From NCBI GenBank assembly GCA_041586615.1, contig JBFGZS010000013.1, positions 12,321 to 76,320 on the forward strand: DNA of 64,000 nucleotides. Direction: 5' to 3'. The stretch comes from Motiliproteus sp041586615. GTDB taxonomy: Bacteria > Pseudomonadota > Gammaproteobacteria > Pseudomonadales > Balneatricaceae. Shown here piece after piece: positions 51,818 to 61,262 of the stretch. The position numbers and the translations under genes were made by a program. How positions within the stretch are numbered: the stretch's first letter is position 1; each line of letters opens with the position of its first letter. The notes under the pieces were generated by a model. The model worked only from the letters and a program-made list of their open reading frames with translations, was not told where the DNA came from and ran no database searches.

Positions 51818-53260
51818 ATGGACGCGACAGCTGAACAGAAGTACAGCCTTGGCGTTGTACGCTGGTTCGCAGTTATGTCGGTTGTCTACCTGGTGGTAGG
51901 TGCTTCCGTCGGAGTATACATCGCTTCGGAGCTGGCTTGGCCGGTTCTTAATTTCGATTCGCCATACATTAGCTTTGGTCGCTTGCGTCCATTGCACACC
52001 AATGCAGTTATTTTTGCATTCGGCGGCTGTGTCTTGATGGCAACGGCTTTTTACAGTGTACAGCGAACCTGTGGCGTTCGGCTTTGGAGCGATAAACTGG
52101 CCTGGTTTACGTTTTGGGGTTGGAATCTGGTCATCGTTTCAGCTGTTATAACACTGCCGCTGGGTCTGACCCAGGGTAAGGAATATGCAGAACTGGAATG
52201 GCCGATCGATATACTGATTTCCGTTATTTGGCTGTCTTATACCTTCAACTTCATTATGACCATTGCTATAAGAAAGAGTTCGCATATTTATGTGTCGAAC
52301 TGGTTCTTCCTGGGCATGATGATCATGATCACTTATATCCATGTCGTTAACAGTCTGGCGATTCCGGTGGGTATGTTTAAGTCATACTCCATTTTTTCCG
52401 GTGTGCAAGATGCGATGATTCAGTGGTGGTGGGGTCATAACGCGGTTGGTTTCTATTTAACAGCGGGTTTCTTGGGGATCATGTATTACTTCGTGCCCAA
52501 GCAGGCCAATCGTCCTGTCTACTCTTACCGCCTCTCCGTCATTCACTTTTGGGCGCTGATGTTTGGCTACGTTTGGCTGGGTGCGCACCATCTTCAATAC
52601 ACCGCGCTGCCCGATTGGACCGGCTCGCTGGGCGCTGCGATATCCATCGCGATGATCATCCCGTCCTGGGGTGGAGCAATCAACGGCATGATGACGCTGT
52701 CGGGTGCCTGGGATAAATTGCGTACTGATTACGTGTTGCGCTTTTTGATTATGTCATTGGCTTTCTACGCGATGTCCACCTTTGAAGGCCCGGTTATGTC
52801 GATCAAGACGGTTAATGCGTTGTCGCACTACACTGACTGGACGATCGGGCATGTGCATTCCGGTGCTTTAGGCTGGGTTGCGATGGTCGGGGCTGGCGCG
52901 CTTTATCACCTGATCGTCAAGTGTTTTCATACCGAGATGTATTCCATAAAGCTGGTTAATGTGCACTTTTGGTGCTTCACCATCGGCACGGTTGTTTACA
53001 TCGTTGCAATGTGGGTCTCCGGTATTATGCAGGGCCTGATGTGGCGCGCCTATGATGATTACGGCACGCTGGTATATACCTTTGCAGAATCGGTTGAGGC
53101 TATGCATCCTTATTACGCCATGCGTGCGGTGGGCGGTGCGATCTTCCTGTCTGGTGCGGTGATCATGCTGTTCAATGTGCTGATGACTGTTCGAAAATCG
53201 TATGCTGAGGGGCGCGTTGCAGAAGCACGTAGCGTCGTGCTCAGTAACGCTAGCGCCTAG
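51818..53260 (+). CDS. ccoN: cbb3-type cytochrome c oxidase subunit I
   Basis: The protein has 480 residues and about twelve membrane helices; it is the catalytic haem-copper subunit of the high-affinity oxidase. Conserved histidines appear in RPLHTNAVIFAF, WWGHNAVGFYLT, GAHHLQYTALPDW and TIGHVHSGALGW. The ATG at 51818 follows AGGGAGGGG. It begins a four-gene operon and is preceded by an FNR box. Confidence 0.96.
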   Translation: MDATAEQKYSLGVVRWFAVMSVVYLVVGASVGVYIASELAWPVLNFDSPYISFGRLRPLHTNAVIFAFGGCVLMATAFYSVQRTCGVRLWSDKLAWFTFWGWNLVIVSAVITLPLGLTQGKEYAELEWPIDILISVIWLSYTFNFIMTIAIRKSSHIYVSNWFFLGMMIMITYIHVVNSLAIPVGMFKSYSIFSGVQDAMIQWWWGHNAVGFYLTAGFLGIMYYFVPKQANRPVYSYRLSVIHFWALMFGYVWLGAHHLQYTALPDWTGSLGAAISIAMIIPSWGGAINGMMTLSGAWDKLRTDYVLRFLIMSLAFYAMSTFEGPVMSIKTVNALSHYTDWTIGHVHSGALGWVAMVGAGALYHLIVKCFHTEMYSIKLVNVHFWCFTIGTVVYIVAMWVSGIMQGLMWRAYDDYGTLVYTFAESVEAMHPYYAMRAVGGAIFLSGAVIMLFNVLMTVRKSYAEGRVAEARSVVLSNASA

Positions 53261-53271
53261 GGGGTAGGGGT

Positions 53272-53988
53272 ATGTCGAATAAAGTGAAGCCTAAAAGCTT
53301 TCAGGAATGGGTTGAAGTCAATATCTGGGCGCTTGTTGTGTTCACGGGATTGGCTGTTTCTGTTGGCGGTATTGTGGAGATTGTTCCCTTGTTTGTCATG
53401 GATAAAACCATGGAACATAAGAGCACCGCGCCGGAAATTTTATGGAAGCGCGCTCCGGGACAGTCGCTGGCGGATTGGAAAGCCGGTGACGGCATCCGAC
53501 CCTACACAGCCCTTGAGCTGGCGGGACGCGATGTCTATCTGCGTGAAGGTTGTTATTTGTGCCACTCCCAGATGGTTCGACCGTTTCGCGATGAAAACGA
53601 ACGTTACGGACACTATTCCCTGGCGTCTGAGTCCATGTACGACCACCCGTTCCAGTGGGGATCTAAGCGGACGGGGCCTGACCTGGCGCGCCTGGGCGGC
53701 AAGTACTCTGATGATTGGCACCGTAAGCATTTACGCGCTCCGCGCTCAGTGGTGCCGGAATCCGTGATGCCTAACTATCCCTGGCTTGCTGAAAGCGTTG
53801 TCGATGGCGAGACCATCACGGGCAATATGGAAGGGATGCGTAAAATCGGCGTGCCTTATACCGATGCCGATATCGCTGAGGCTGCGGACCTCGTTAAGGG
53901 TAAAACCGAGGAGGACGCAATGGTCGCTTATCTGCAGGTGCTAGGAACCATGGCTAAGCTGGATGACAGCAAGGTCTACCGTGAATAG
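53272..53988 (+). CDS. ccoO: cbb3 oxidase subunit II, monohaem cytochrome c
   Basis: The protein has 238 residues with one N-terminal membrane helix and one haem site, CYLCHSQM, at about residue 92. The distal methionine is probably in ESVMPNYPW. It transfers electrons from CcoP to CcoN. It begins 11 bp after ccoN. Confidence 0.95.
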   Translation: MSNKVKPKSFQEWVEVNIWALVVFTGLAVSVGGIVEIVPLFVMDKTMEHKSTAPEILWKRAPGQSLADWKAGDGIRPYTALELAGRDVYLREGCYLCHSQMVRPFRDENERYGHYSLASESMYDHPFQWGSKRTGPDLARLGGKYSDDWHRKHLRAPRSVVPESVMPNYPWLAESVVDGETITGNMEGMRKIGVPYTDADIAEAADLVKGKTEEDAMVAYLQVLGTMAKLDDSKVYRE

Positions 53989-54163
53989 CTTAAGGGAGTA
54001 CTTTTATACGGATTGGGCAGCGATGACCACGTCTGACTGGGTGGGGTTGATCACCTACGTGGTTATCTTCTGTCTGATGGTATGGGCATATGTCTACGCC
54101 TATCGTCCAAAAAATCGGGAGATGCTGGAAAAGCGTAAGTACCTCCCCTTGGACGATGAGTGA
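53981..54163 (+). CDS. ccoQ: cbb3 oxidase small subunit IV
   Basis: The protein has ~60 residues: one membrane helix (VGLITYVVIFCLMVWAYVY) and a charged tail, KNREMLEKRKYLPLDDE, typical of CcoQ, which stabilises the oxidase. A GTG at 53981 overlaps the end of ccoO; an ATG at 54023 would give a 46-residue protein. The choice is uncertain. Confidence 0.82.
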   Translation: MNSLREYFYTDWAAMTTSDWVGLITYVVIFCLMVWAYVYAYRPKNREMLEKRKYLPLDDE

Positions 54164-54193
54164 AACCAAGGCACAGAGATAGCGGAGATTAGC

Positions 54194-55051
54194 ATGGCGG
54201 ATAAGAATCCATTCCCGGGGGAAAACAATACCGGGCATATCTGGGACGATAATATACGCGAATTAAGAAATCCGATTCCGCGCTGGTGGATGATGGCTTT
54301 TTGGGCCTCAATGGCGTGGTTTGTCGGCTACGCGATACTGTATCCGATGTTCCCTGTCGGTGATGAACCGACCGAGGGCGTCATGGGATGGACGCAGATC
54401 AGTGAGTATAAACAAGCCGTTGCCGAAGTTGATGCCCTGCGGGCTCCCTTCGAAGATAAAATCAGCGGAATGACGGCAAAAGAAGTCCTGGAAGACGAGG
54501 GGCTGTCTGGCTATGTGGTCGCGTCAAGCAAAGTGTTGTTTGGTGATAACTGTGCGGGCTGCCATGGTGCCGGGGGGCAAGGAGGGCCGGGCTTTCCTGT
54601 GCTGGCGGATGATGATTGGCTGTTTGGCGGCTCTATCGAGACGATTGTTCAGACGATCACTAACGGTCGTCGCGGGATGATGATCTCGCATAGTCGTTCG
54701 TTGTCAAAAGATGAGATCGATTCGCTGGCGAGCTTTGTGGTCGACTTGAGTGAAGGCAAGGATGACCCTGCGGGTCGCAAGCTCTATCAGGAAAAAGGCT
54801 GTTTCGGCTGTCATGGCATGGATGCAAAAGGTTTGCAGATCATGGGATCCGTGAATTTAACCGATGCGGTATGGCGCTTCAATGAGTCCGATAAGTTGGC
54901 TGCTGCGACGTACACCATTACCCATGGCATCAATGATCCCAGCGATCCGATGACACGGGAAGCGCAAATGCCTGCTTTTGGTTCTCGTCTTTCTGCCGAT
55001 GACATCAAAAAGCTTGCCGTGTATGTTTACAAGTTGGGCGGTGGTCAGTAA
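54194..55051 (+). CDS. ccoP: cbb3 oxidase subunit III, dihaem cytochrome c
   Basis: The protein has 285 residues with a membrane helix near residues 32-52 and two cytochrome c domains with CAGCH and CFGCH. Sixth-ligand methionines are likely in RRGMMISH and AQMPAFG. It accepts electrons from soluble or membrane cytochromes c. It ends the ccoNOQP operon. Confidence 0.96.
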   Translation: MADKNPFPGENNTGHIWDDNIRELRNPIPRWWMMAFWASMAWFVGYAILYPMFPVGDEPTEGVMGWTQISEYKQAVAEVDALRAPFEDKISGMTAKEVLEDEGLSGYVVASSKVLFGDNCAGCHGAGGQGGPGFPVLADDDWLFGGSIETIVQTITNGRRGMMISHSRSLSKDEIDSLASFVVDLSEGKDDPAGRKLYQEKGCFGCHGMDAKGLQIMGSVNLTDAVWRFNESDKLAAATYTITHGINDPSDPMTREAQMPAFGSRLSADDIKKLAVYVYKLGGGQ

Positions 55052-55433
55052 GCGTCTTATCTATGGGCCGAGCGGTTAGCGGCCCTTTACATGACAAAGG
55101 GGCTTCAATGGCGATGGATAGTGTCGCCATAGGCGCTATTCTGGCGGTGGTCGCATCTGCGGATGTTGTAGGCTTAGGTCAGTCGATTCATCACTAAAGG
55201 TCGTGACGATAAGCAGGATCAAGAGCGTGTTTTGAAAAAAGGGGAGGGAGACTTCCCCTTTTTTGTGCACCGCATTTGTGCGGTGTCGGAGCTAATATAC
55301 AAAGCGCGCAGCGGGGCTGAATTAGCCTGGAATTAAGCGATATTAGCGCTGTCTGATTGATATAATGCAAGCAGGATCGCGGCAGTCATGCCGGCCGATG
55401 GAAAAAATTCTTCAAGATTTGAGGGAGTAAGCT
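55052..55433. other. Gene-free stretch between ccoP and ccoG
   Basis: It contains the ccoP terminator (55235-55264), a following CACCGCA/TGTGCGGTG hairpin, and presumably the ccoG promoter. No FNR box was seen. Confidence 0.5.
55235..55264 (+). terminator. Terminator of the ccoNOQP operon
   Basis: AAAAAAGGGGA pairs with TCCCCTTTTTT across an 8-base loop, giving a T6 tail. Confidence 0.9.
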
Positions 55434-56867
55434 TTGAGCCAGCCTGAAAATAGAATCGATGCTGTTGCCGTTGATGACCTATATGCCGAGGCAGGGCAAT
55501 GGCATGTTAATACCGGTGAAGAAACTATTCATGCTAAGCGACTCCCTGGTAAGTGGCGTAGCTTCAAATGGTGGGCAAGCAGTGTTTGGTTGGTGTATTT
55601 TTTAGGCCCCTACCTGCGCTGGGATGATCGTCAGGCTGTTTTGTTCGACATCCCTAATCGGCAGTTCCATATATTTGGTGTGACAGTTCTTCCGCAAGAC
55701 TTTTGGATGCTGGCTCTCGTCCTGCTGTTTTTTGCGATTTTGTTGGCGGTGGTGACGGCCGTGGCCGGACGGGTCTGGTGTGGTTTTTTTTGCTTTCAAA
55801 CCGTGTGGACCGACCTGTTTACCTGGCTGGAAGAAAAGTTGGAGGGGGTGCCGCAGCAGCGTCGAAAGCTGGCGGATCAGCCTTGGGATGCGCATAAAAT
55901 ACGGGTGAAGCTGACCAAGCATCTGTTATGGATGCTCATCGGCTTACTGACCGGTGTGAGCTTCGTCGCGTGGTTTGTCGATGCGTATCAGTTATGGGCG
56001 AATCTTGCGTCCTTTAATGCCAGCTTTACCGCTGTTTTCACCATTTTACTCTTCGCCGCCGGCACCTATGCCCTGGCGGGTTTTTTGCGTGAGCAAGTGT
56101 GTTTTTGGTTGTGTCCCTATGCACGTATTCAGGGGGTTATGATTGATAATGCGACAATATTACCTGCCTATGACTTTATTCGTGGCGAGCCCCGTGGGCG
56201 AATTAAGAAAGGCGTGCCTGCTGCAGAGCAGAGCAGCGGTGATTGTGTCGATTGCAATCAATGCGTTGCTGTTTGTCCTACCGGAATCGATATCCGTAAA
56301 GGACAGCAGGAGGGCTGTATTACCTGCGCGCTGTGCATCGACGCCTGCGACACGGTGATGGAAAAGGTGGGGCGGCCGAAGGGGTTGATCCGTTATGATT
56401 CGCTGGATGGGTTGCAAGGCAAGCCGCAGGTTTCTTTGATGCGCCATCCGCGGGTTTGGGTCTACAGCATCATTCTTCTGGCCTCGTTGTCTGGTATCGT
56501 TTACGGCTTGGCAAGCCTGGATGCTACGGAACTTAAGGTTATTCACGATCGACAGCCGCTGTTTGTCCTGCAGAGTGATGGGTCAATTCAGAATAAATAT
56601 ACGCTGAAAGTACTGAACAAGATGAGTGAGGATCTATTGATGGCGGTTAGTGTGGATGGCCCCGCTGATCTGCGCCTGGTCGGCACTGACGAGGGCGTTT
56701 TGGCTAAAAGCGGACACGTCGTCGCGTTGACTGTCTTTGTCCGTATCCCCAGGAACCGCTTGCAAGCTGAATCAACGCCCGTCACATTTGAAATTTCTGG
56801 CCGAGACAGCAAAGGGGTTCTAGTCGGAAGTCAGCGCGAGAGTGTCTTTATTGCTCCTTCGCGATGA
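55434..56867 (+). CDS. ccoG: CcoG, polyferredoxin accessory protein for cbb3 oxidase
   Basis: The protein has 477 residues with about five membrane helices and two 4Fe-4S clusters (CVDCNQCVAVCPTG and CITCALCIDACD). Additional membrane cysteine motifs are CGFFCFQTVW and CLCPYARIQG. CcoG reduces Cu(II) to Cu(I) for CuB insertion in known systems. The TTG start follows GAGGGAG. It heads the ccoGHIS assembly cluster. Confidence 0.94.
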   Translation: MSQPENRIDAVAVDDLYAEAGQWHVNTGEETIHAKRLPGKWRSFKWWASSVWLVYFLGPYLRWDDRQAVLFDIPNRQFHIFGVTVLPQDFWMLALVLLFFAILLAVVTAVAGRVWCGFFCFQTVWTDLFTWLEEKLEGVPQQRRKLADQPWDAHKIRVKLTKHLLWMLIGLLTGVSFVAWFVDAYQLWANLASFNASFTAVFTILLFAAGTYALAGFLREQVCFWLCPYARIQGVMIDNATILPAYDFIRGEPRGRIKKGVPAAEQSSGDCVDCNQCVAVCPTGIDIRKGQQEGCITCALCIDACDTVMEKVGRPKGLIRYDSLDGLQGKPQVSLMRHPRVWVYSIILLASLSGIVYGLASLDATELKVIHDRQPLFVLQSDGSIQNKYTLKVLNKMSEDLLMAVSVDGPADLRLVGTDEGVLAKSGHVVALTVFVRIPRNRLQAESTPVTFEISGRDSKGVLVGSQRESVFIAPSR

Positions 56868-56918
56868 GTTTGGACGCCGGATTGTTTCGTTTTAATGATT
56901 TTGTAAGCAGGTAACTAT

Positions 56919-57416
56919 ATGGCAAGCAAGTCTTCTGCCTGGCGCAGTCCCTGGGTTTTGTCCTTTATTGCGATGATGATTGTTCTGGTGGCCGCCAATG
57001 GCTATTTGATCTATCTAGCGAATAATGATAACCCAGGTTTGGTTGTGGATGATTACTATGAGCGCGGCCAGCATTATGAAAAAAATATGCTTACAAAGAT
57101 GGCTAAGGCGCCGGATTGGACATCAGACATTCATCTGCCCATCCCGGTTGTTGAAAATAAAGCCGCGCGGCTACGCTTTTCTATCCGCGCGGGGCAAGGT
57201 GAGCTGATCGTGCCAGATCAGGTCGTGTTGTTTGGCTACCGGCCATCGGATGCCAAGGCGGATTTTTCCATCGAAATGACGATGCTCCGTCAGGGCGTCT
57301 ACGAGGCCGTTGTCGCCTTTCCGTTACGGGGTGTCTGGGATCTGATTGTTAATGTTACGCAAGGTGATCTCGAGCATAACAGCTCGCAACGCGTGCATGT
57401 GGCTGCGGCGCAGTGA
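56919..57416 (+). CDS. ccoH: FixH/CcoH, cbb3 oxidase assembly protein
   Basis: The protein has 165 residues with one N-terminal membrane helix and a periplasmic FixH domain (NPGLVVDDYYERGQHYEKN is the typical opening). CcoH helps assemble and stabilise the oxidase. Its stop overlaps the ccoI GTG start by 4 bp. Confidence 0.93.
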   Translation: MASKSSAWRSPWVLSFIAMMIVLVAANGYLIYLANNDNPGLVVDDYYERGQHYEKNMLTKMAKAPDWTSDIHLPIPVVENKAARLRFSIRAGQGELIVPDQVVLFGYRPSDAKADFSIEMTMLRQGVYEAVVAFPLRGVWDLIVNVTQGDLEHNSSQRVHVAAAQ

Positions 57417-59923
57417 CCAGCCTGCTTGCTGGCGATATTGGATCGCCGATGACGGCTGATTGTGTTTGTTTTCATTGTGTCCAGCCTGTTGAGCAGTCAG
57501 CGGCCATAGAGACTGTGGTATCGGGTATGCCACGCGTGTTTTGTTGTCATGGCTGCCGATCGGTTTGTGAGGCAATCTATAGCGCCGGGCTTGACGGCTT
57601 TTATAAGCGCGTTCAGCCTGGAGAGCGTCTCGCTCCCCCGCCAGACCTGCCTCCTGGATTGGCGACTTTCGACCTGGATGAGATTCAGGAAGAGTTTGTC
57701 GATGGCCTTGCGGATGAAAGAAGCATTAATTTGCTGGTTGAAGGTATTCACTGTGCGGCCTGCGTCTGGCTTATCGAAAATAGCTTGAGAGGGCAGGCAG
57801 GCGTGCTGGAGGCCCGGGTCAACCTGACCGGTAAGCGTTTGAAAGTGCGTTGGAATAACGCGCAACTCCCGCTCTCTTCAATCCTGGTGTTTCTTGGCCA
57901 GCTCGGCTACGCCGCGACGCCTTTTGATCCGGATTCGGCCGAGTTAGGCCTGCAGCGGGCTAACCGTGAGCTTCTGTATCGCCTGGCGTTTGCCGGTTTT
58001 GCGATGATGAACCTGATGTGGATCTCAATAGCGCTCTACACGGGTGCTGACAAAGGCGAGTTTCGTTCGCTGTTTCATTGGGTGGGTTTCTGTTTGGCGG
58101 CGCCAACACTTCTTTACGCGGGGTTGCCGTTTTATCGCGGTGCCTGGTCAGGTCTTCGTAACGGCCATCCGTCGATGGACTTGCCGATTGCCATCGGCGC
58201 AACGGCAACGTTTGCCTATTCCGTCTATGTGACGGTCAGTGGTTCGGGTATCGGCGAGGTGTATTACGACACGGTCGTTAATTTTCTGTTCGTTATCCTG
58301 CTTGGGCGCTATCTCGAGGCGGTCTCAAGGAAGCAGGCCGTAACGTCGACACAGCGTTTATTTGATCTGCAGCCCAAAGTCGCGACGGTTTTGCGGGCCG
58401 CAGGGGAAGAGGTCGTTCCGATTCGCTCGGTGCGGGTTGGCGAAAAAGTATTGGTCCGGCCCGGAGAGCGCATCGCGGTGGATGGCGTGGTTTTGAGTGG
58501 AAGAAGCCTGGTTGATGAAGCGATGCTCACGGGAGAATCCGAACCGGTACCACGTGCAGAGGGGGCTGTGGTGTGCGCCGGTACCATTAATGGCAGTGGT
58601 GCGCTTGAGATTGAGGTAACCGGGACCCTATCGCACACGGCGCTGGGTCGGATCATCCAGTTAGTCGAAGATGCTCAATCCAGCAAGGCGCCGATTCAGT
58701 GCACTGCAGATCGCATTGTGCCTTGGTTTGTCGTCATGACGTTAGCCCTGGCTAGCGGTACCTTTATGTATTGGTTTTCTGCCGGGTTCGAACCGGCGCT
58801 TTTGGCCGCAACGGCCGTGCTGATCATTACCTGTCCCTGTGCTTTTGGATTGGCCACGCCGATGTCTATTGCGGTGGCAACGGGTCAGGGCGCGCGACAG
58901 GGCATTTTGATTAAGAACGGTGAAGTGCTGGAGACCTTGTCGTCCGTCGATCATGTGGTATTCGATAAAACCGGCACCCTGACCGAGGGGCTTATCAGTG
59001 TCGCATCGATCACCACACCCTTAAATAGGTGGGATCACGGACAGGATATGCCGGAGCAGACGGCTTTTCTTTTGCGGTTGTGCGCGGCAGTGGAGCGCCA
59101 GTCTGAGCATCCGTTAGCGGACGCGTTGGTTCGGCTTGCCGGCGATCTGTCTTTGTCTGCTCTGAACGTTGAGGGCTTTGAGAGTCATCCCGGGGCCGGC
59201 GTTCGCGCTCGGGTACAAGGACGGCCGGTGATCATTGGCAATCGAGAATGGCTGCGCAGCAATCAGGTCGAGTTGGATTGTCGTCTTGATTCGAGTATTG
59301 CGGCGTACGACAGTTTGGGGCAGGGTGTCGTTTTTTGTGCTGTGGATGGGTGTGAGGCCGCCGTTATCGCCGTGGAGGATCGTCTGCGCGAAGGGGCTGC
59401 AGAGCTTGTGCAGACCTTATGTCGCGAAGGCGTTAGCGTGACGTTGCTCAGCGGCGATCGATTGGCGACGGCTCAGGGGGTTGCTTCTCGGCTCGGTGCA
59501 GAGATTGATGTGATCGCAGAGGTGATGCCTGCCGACAAAGATGAGGTTATTGCCGATCTGCAGCGGATGGGACGCAAGGTTGCGATGGTTGGAGATGGCA
59601 TTAATGACGCCCCTGCATTGATCCGGGCCGATGTTGGGATCGCGTTGGGCTCCGGAACGGATGTCTCGATTGCCAGTGCGGACATCGTTTTGATGAGCAG
59701 TGAGCTTGAAAAGGTATTTCTGGTGCAAAAACTCGCCCGTCGCACACTCCGTACCATTCGCCAGAATATCGCGCTATCTATTGCCTATAATATCATCATG
59801 GTGCCGCTAGCCATGGCTGCAGTAGTCACGCCGTTGGTCGCTGCGATTACAATGCCCATCAGCTCGCTGCTTGTCATTGGGAACGCCGCCAGGATTCGAA
59901 CGTTGTTTGGGCGCAATAGCTAG
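57413..59923 (+). CDS. ccoI: CcoI/CopA2-type copper P1B-ATPase
   Basis: The protein has 836 residues. It has an N-terminal cysteine-rich region (CVCFHC, CCHGCRSVCEAIY), a metal-binding domain with GIHCAACVW, eight membrane helices with CPCAFGLATP, the phosphorylation motif DKTGTLTEG and the hinge MVGDGINDAPAL. It exports Cu(I) to the periplasm for CcoN assembly rather than for detoxification. It uses a GTG start coupled to ccoH. Confidence 0.95.
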   Translation: MTSLLAGDIGSPMTADCVCFHCVQPVEQSAAIETVVSGMPRVFCCHGCRSVCEAIYSAGLDGFYKRVQPGERLAPPPDLPPGLATFDLDEIQEEFVDGLADERSINLLVEGIHCAACVWLIENSLRGQAGVLEARVNLTGKRLKVRWNNAQLPLSSILVFLGQLGYAATPFDPDSAELGLQRANRELLYRLAFAGFAMMNLMWISIALYTGADKGEFRSLFHWVGFCLAAPTLLYAGLPFYRGAWSGLRNGHPSMDLPIAIGATATFAYSVYVTVSGSGIGEVYYDTVVNFLFVILLGRYLEAVSRKQAVTSTQRLFDLQPKVATVLRAAGEEVVPIRSVRVGEKVLVRPGERIAVDGVVLSGRSLVDEAMLTGESEPVPRAEGAVVCAGTINGSGALEIEVTGTLSHTALGRIIQLVEDAQSSKAPIQCTADRIVPWFVVMTLALASGTFMYWFSAGFEPALLAATAVLIITCPCAFGLATPMSIAVATGQGARQGILIKNGEVLETLSSVDHVVFDKTGTLTEGLISVASITTPLNRWDHGQDMPEQTAFLLRLCAAVERQSEHPLADALVRLAGDLSLSALNVEGFESHPGAGVRARVQGRPVIIGNREWLRSNQVELDCRLDSSIAAYDSLGQGVVFCAVDGCEAAVIAVEDRLREGAAELVQTLCREGVSVTLLSGDRLATAQGVASRLGAEIDVIAEVMPADKDEVIADLQRMGRKVAMVGDGINDAPALIRADVGIALGSGTDVSIASADIVLMSSELEKVFLVQKLARRTLRTIRQNIALSIAYNIIMVPLAMAAVVTPLVAAITMPISSLLVIGNAARIRTLFGRNS

Positions 59924-60063
59924 GCATTGCTTGTTAGAGCTTGTTGGTAGGTATTGCTTGTTAGGGATTGTTTAACGGCTGGTTGTTTAACAGCTGATTG
60001 CTTAACGGCTGTTTCGCCAACATAAATCGTGTTAATTCAGAATTCAGCATTGAGTGGAATGGG

Positions 60064-60243
60064 ATGGATGTAATTTATGGGTTGATCCCCGGGATGGTTG
60101 TTCTTGGTTTGGTCGCCGTCATTATTCTGTTTTGGGCGGCCAGAAATGGGCAGTTTGATGATATGGATGGCGAGGCGAATCGTATCCTGATGGATGACGA
60201 CCTTCCCCTTGATGCCGAAAAAACCGAAGACAACCGCGCGTAA
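60064..60243 (+). CDS. ccoS: CcoS, small cbb3 assembly protein
   Basis: The protein has ~59 residues with one membrane helix (IPGMVVLGLVAVIILFWAA) followed by GQFDDMDGEANRIL, the diagnostic CcoS motif. CcoS is needed for haem and copper insertion in CcoN. The frame is open to 59998, but family length favours the ATG at 60064. A weak inverted repeat (TTAACCCC / GGGGTTAA, 60261-60289) follows. Confidence 0.9.
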   Translation: MDVIYGLIPGMVVLGLVAVIILFWAARNGQFDDMDGEANRILMDDDLPLDAEKTEDNRA

Positions 60244-60386
60244 AGTCGGTGTTGTAGGTGTTAACCCCGTTATGAAATAGTGGGGTTAATACCTGGCGCA
60301 AGCTTATGCTCACGGCGGGCCTCGCAAGATAAGGCCGTTCTTGGGTGTTCGTTATGTCGATGCCCGCGCAAATGCCGGTGTGCTTG

Positions 60387-61064
60387 CTACTGAGAAAAAG
60401 CGGCCGTTTTTTGTCCAAGGGGGCCTTGAGCTTGCTGGAACTTAGCCGGGATTAAGTATTGAAAAACCTCTTTGTCTTCGGGATTGACGGCTATGTCCAG
60501 GCCTTTTTTCGGGTAGAGCCAGTGACTGATTCCGGAGGGCTCGTCGATAATCTGATCGGGCAGGCCAAACCGATCCCTTAGCAGGGATTCATCTAAATCG
60601 GTGTCGGGAATATAGGTAATGTGATCGATGACGGTCTCTTCAATGCGTTGCATATCGTCGGCCGAAAGTTCGACGCGTTTGCCACCGCTGCCCATTTGGC
60701 TTATTCGCAGGCCTCTTTCAAACATCTGTGTCAGCAGTGTCTCATCCAGATCGTAGACCAATACAACGTCGGCACGTAAACCGTTCAAGAATACGCGTTG
60801 AAAAAAGGATTCGATAACGAGCGTCCCGTTGCTCGATTGAAACAAGTTGGTTTTTCCGTCGGAGTTAAAGCTGGCTCGGGCGTCTTTTAAGCGACTTTTT
60901 CCCAGTGTAACACCCAATACCGTGGGGTAGCCTTCGGCATCCACGTGGATCTGCCAAGGGAGCTTCGTGGGTTTGTCTAGAATTCGGCCCCCGGGTAGGG
61001 TAATGGCGAGGACAAGAATGACGAAGGTTATAATACTCAGCGCAACAGCAATTTTGCGGTCCAT
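60387..61064 (-). CDS. Uncharacterised membrane-anchored protein beside the cco genes
   Basis: The protein has 225 residues with one N-terminal helix (residues ~5-23) and a soluble periplasmic part. The segment YPTVLGVTLGKSRLKDARAS resembles repeats seen in proteins that detect or bind envelope partners, but I do not recognise the family. The C-terminus reads GISHWLYPKKGLDIAVNPED. It lies between ccoS and an FNR-box-containing intergenic region, so involvement in cbb3 assembly is possible but unproven. Confidence 0.68.
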   Translation of the reverse strand: MDRKIAVALSIITFVILVLAITLPGGRILDKPTKLPWQIHVDAEGYPTVLGVTLGKSRLKDARASFNSDGKTNLFQSSNGTLVIESFFQRVFLNGLRADVVLVYDLDETLLTQMFERGLRISQMGSGGKRVELSADDMQRIEETVIDHITYIPDTDLDESLLRDRFGLPDQIIDEPSGISHWLYPKKGLDIAVNPEDKEVFQYLIPAKFQQAQGPLGQKTAAFSQ

Positions 61065-61107
61065 TGACGTGTTTTTTCCTATGCAGGTGGCGTGATGTGA
61101 TCTATGT

Positions 61108-61121
61108 TTGATTTATATCAT
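61108..61121 (+). promoter_or_regulatory. Candidate FNR/Anr box between two unknown membrane-protein genes
   Basis: TTGATTTATATCAT matches 9 of 10 informative bases of TTGAT-N4-ATCAA. It is 44 bp from the minus-strand gene and ~154 bp from the plus-strand gene. A TAGACT at 61142-61147 is close to the position expected for a plus-strand -10 element. Confidence 0.58.
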
Positions 61122-61262
61122 ATCGCTAATTGTGGATCTGGTAGACTATCACATCCTGCGGTGATGCTTCGCCTGTTGAGGGGGTTAAGTCTGGCATTGG
61201 GCTGTGTCCTCGCTTTTTTGCTGGTGTAGTGGATCGCGGTCGTGTGATACGTTTACGAATTT

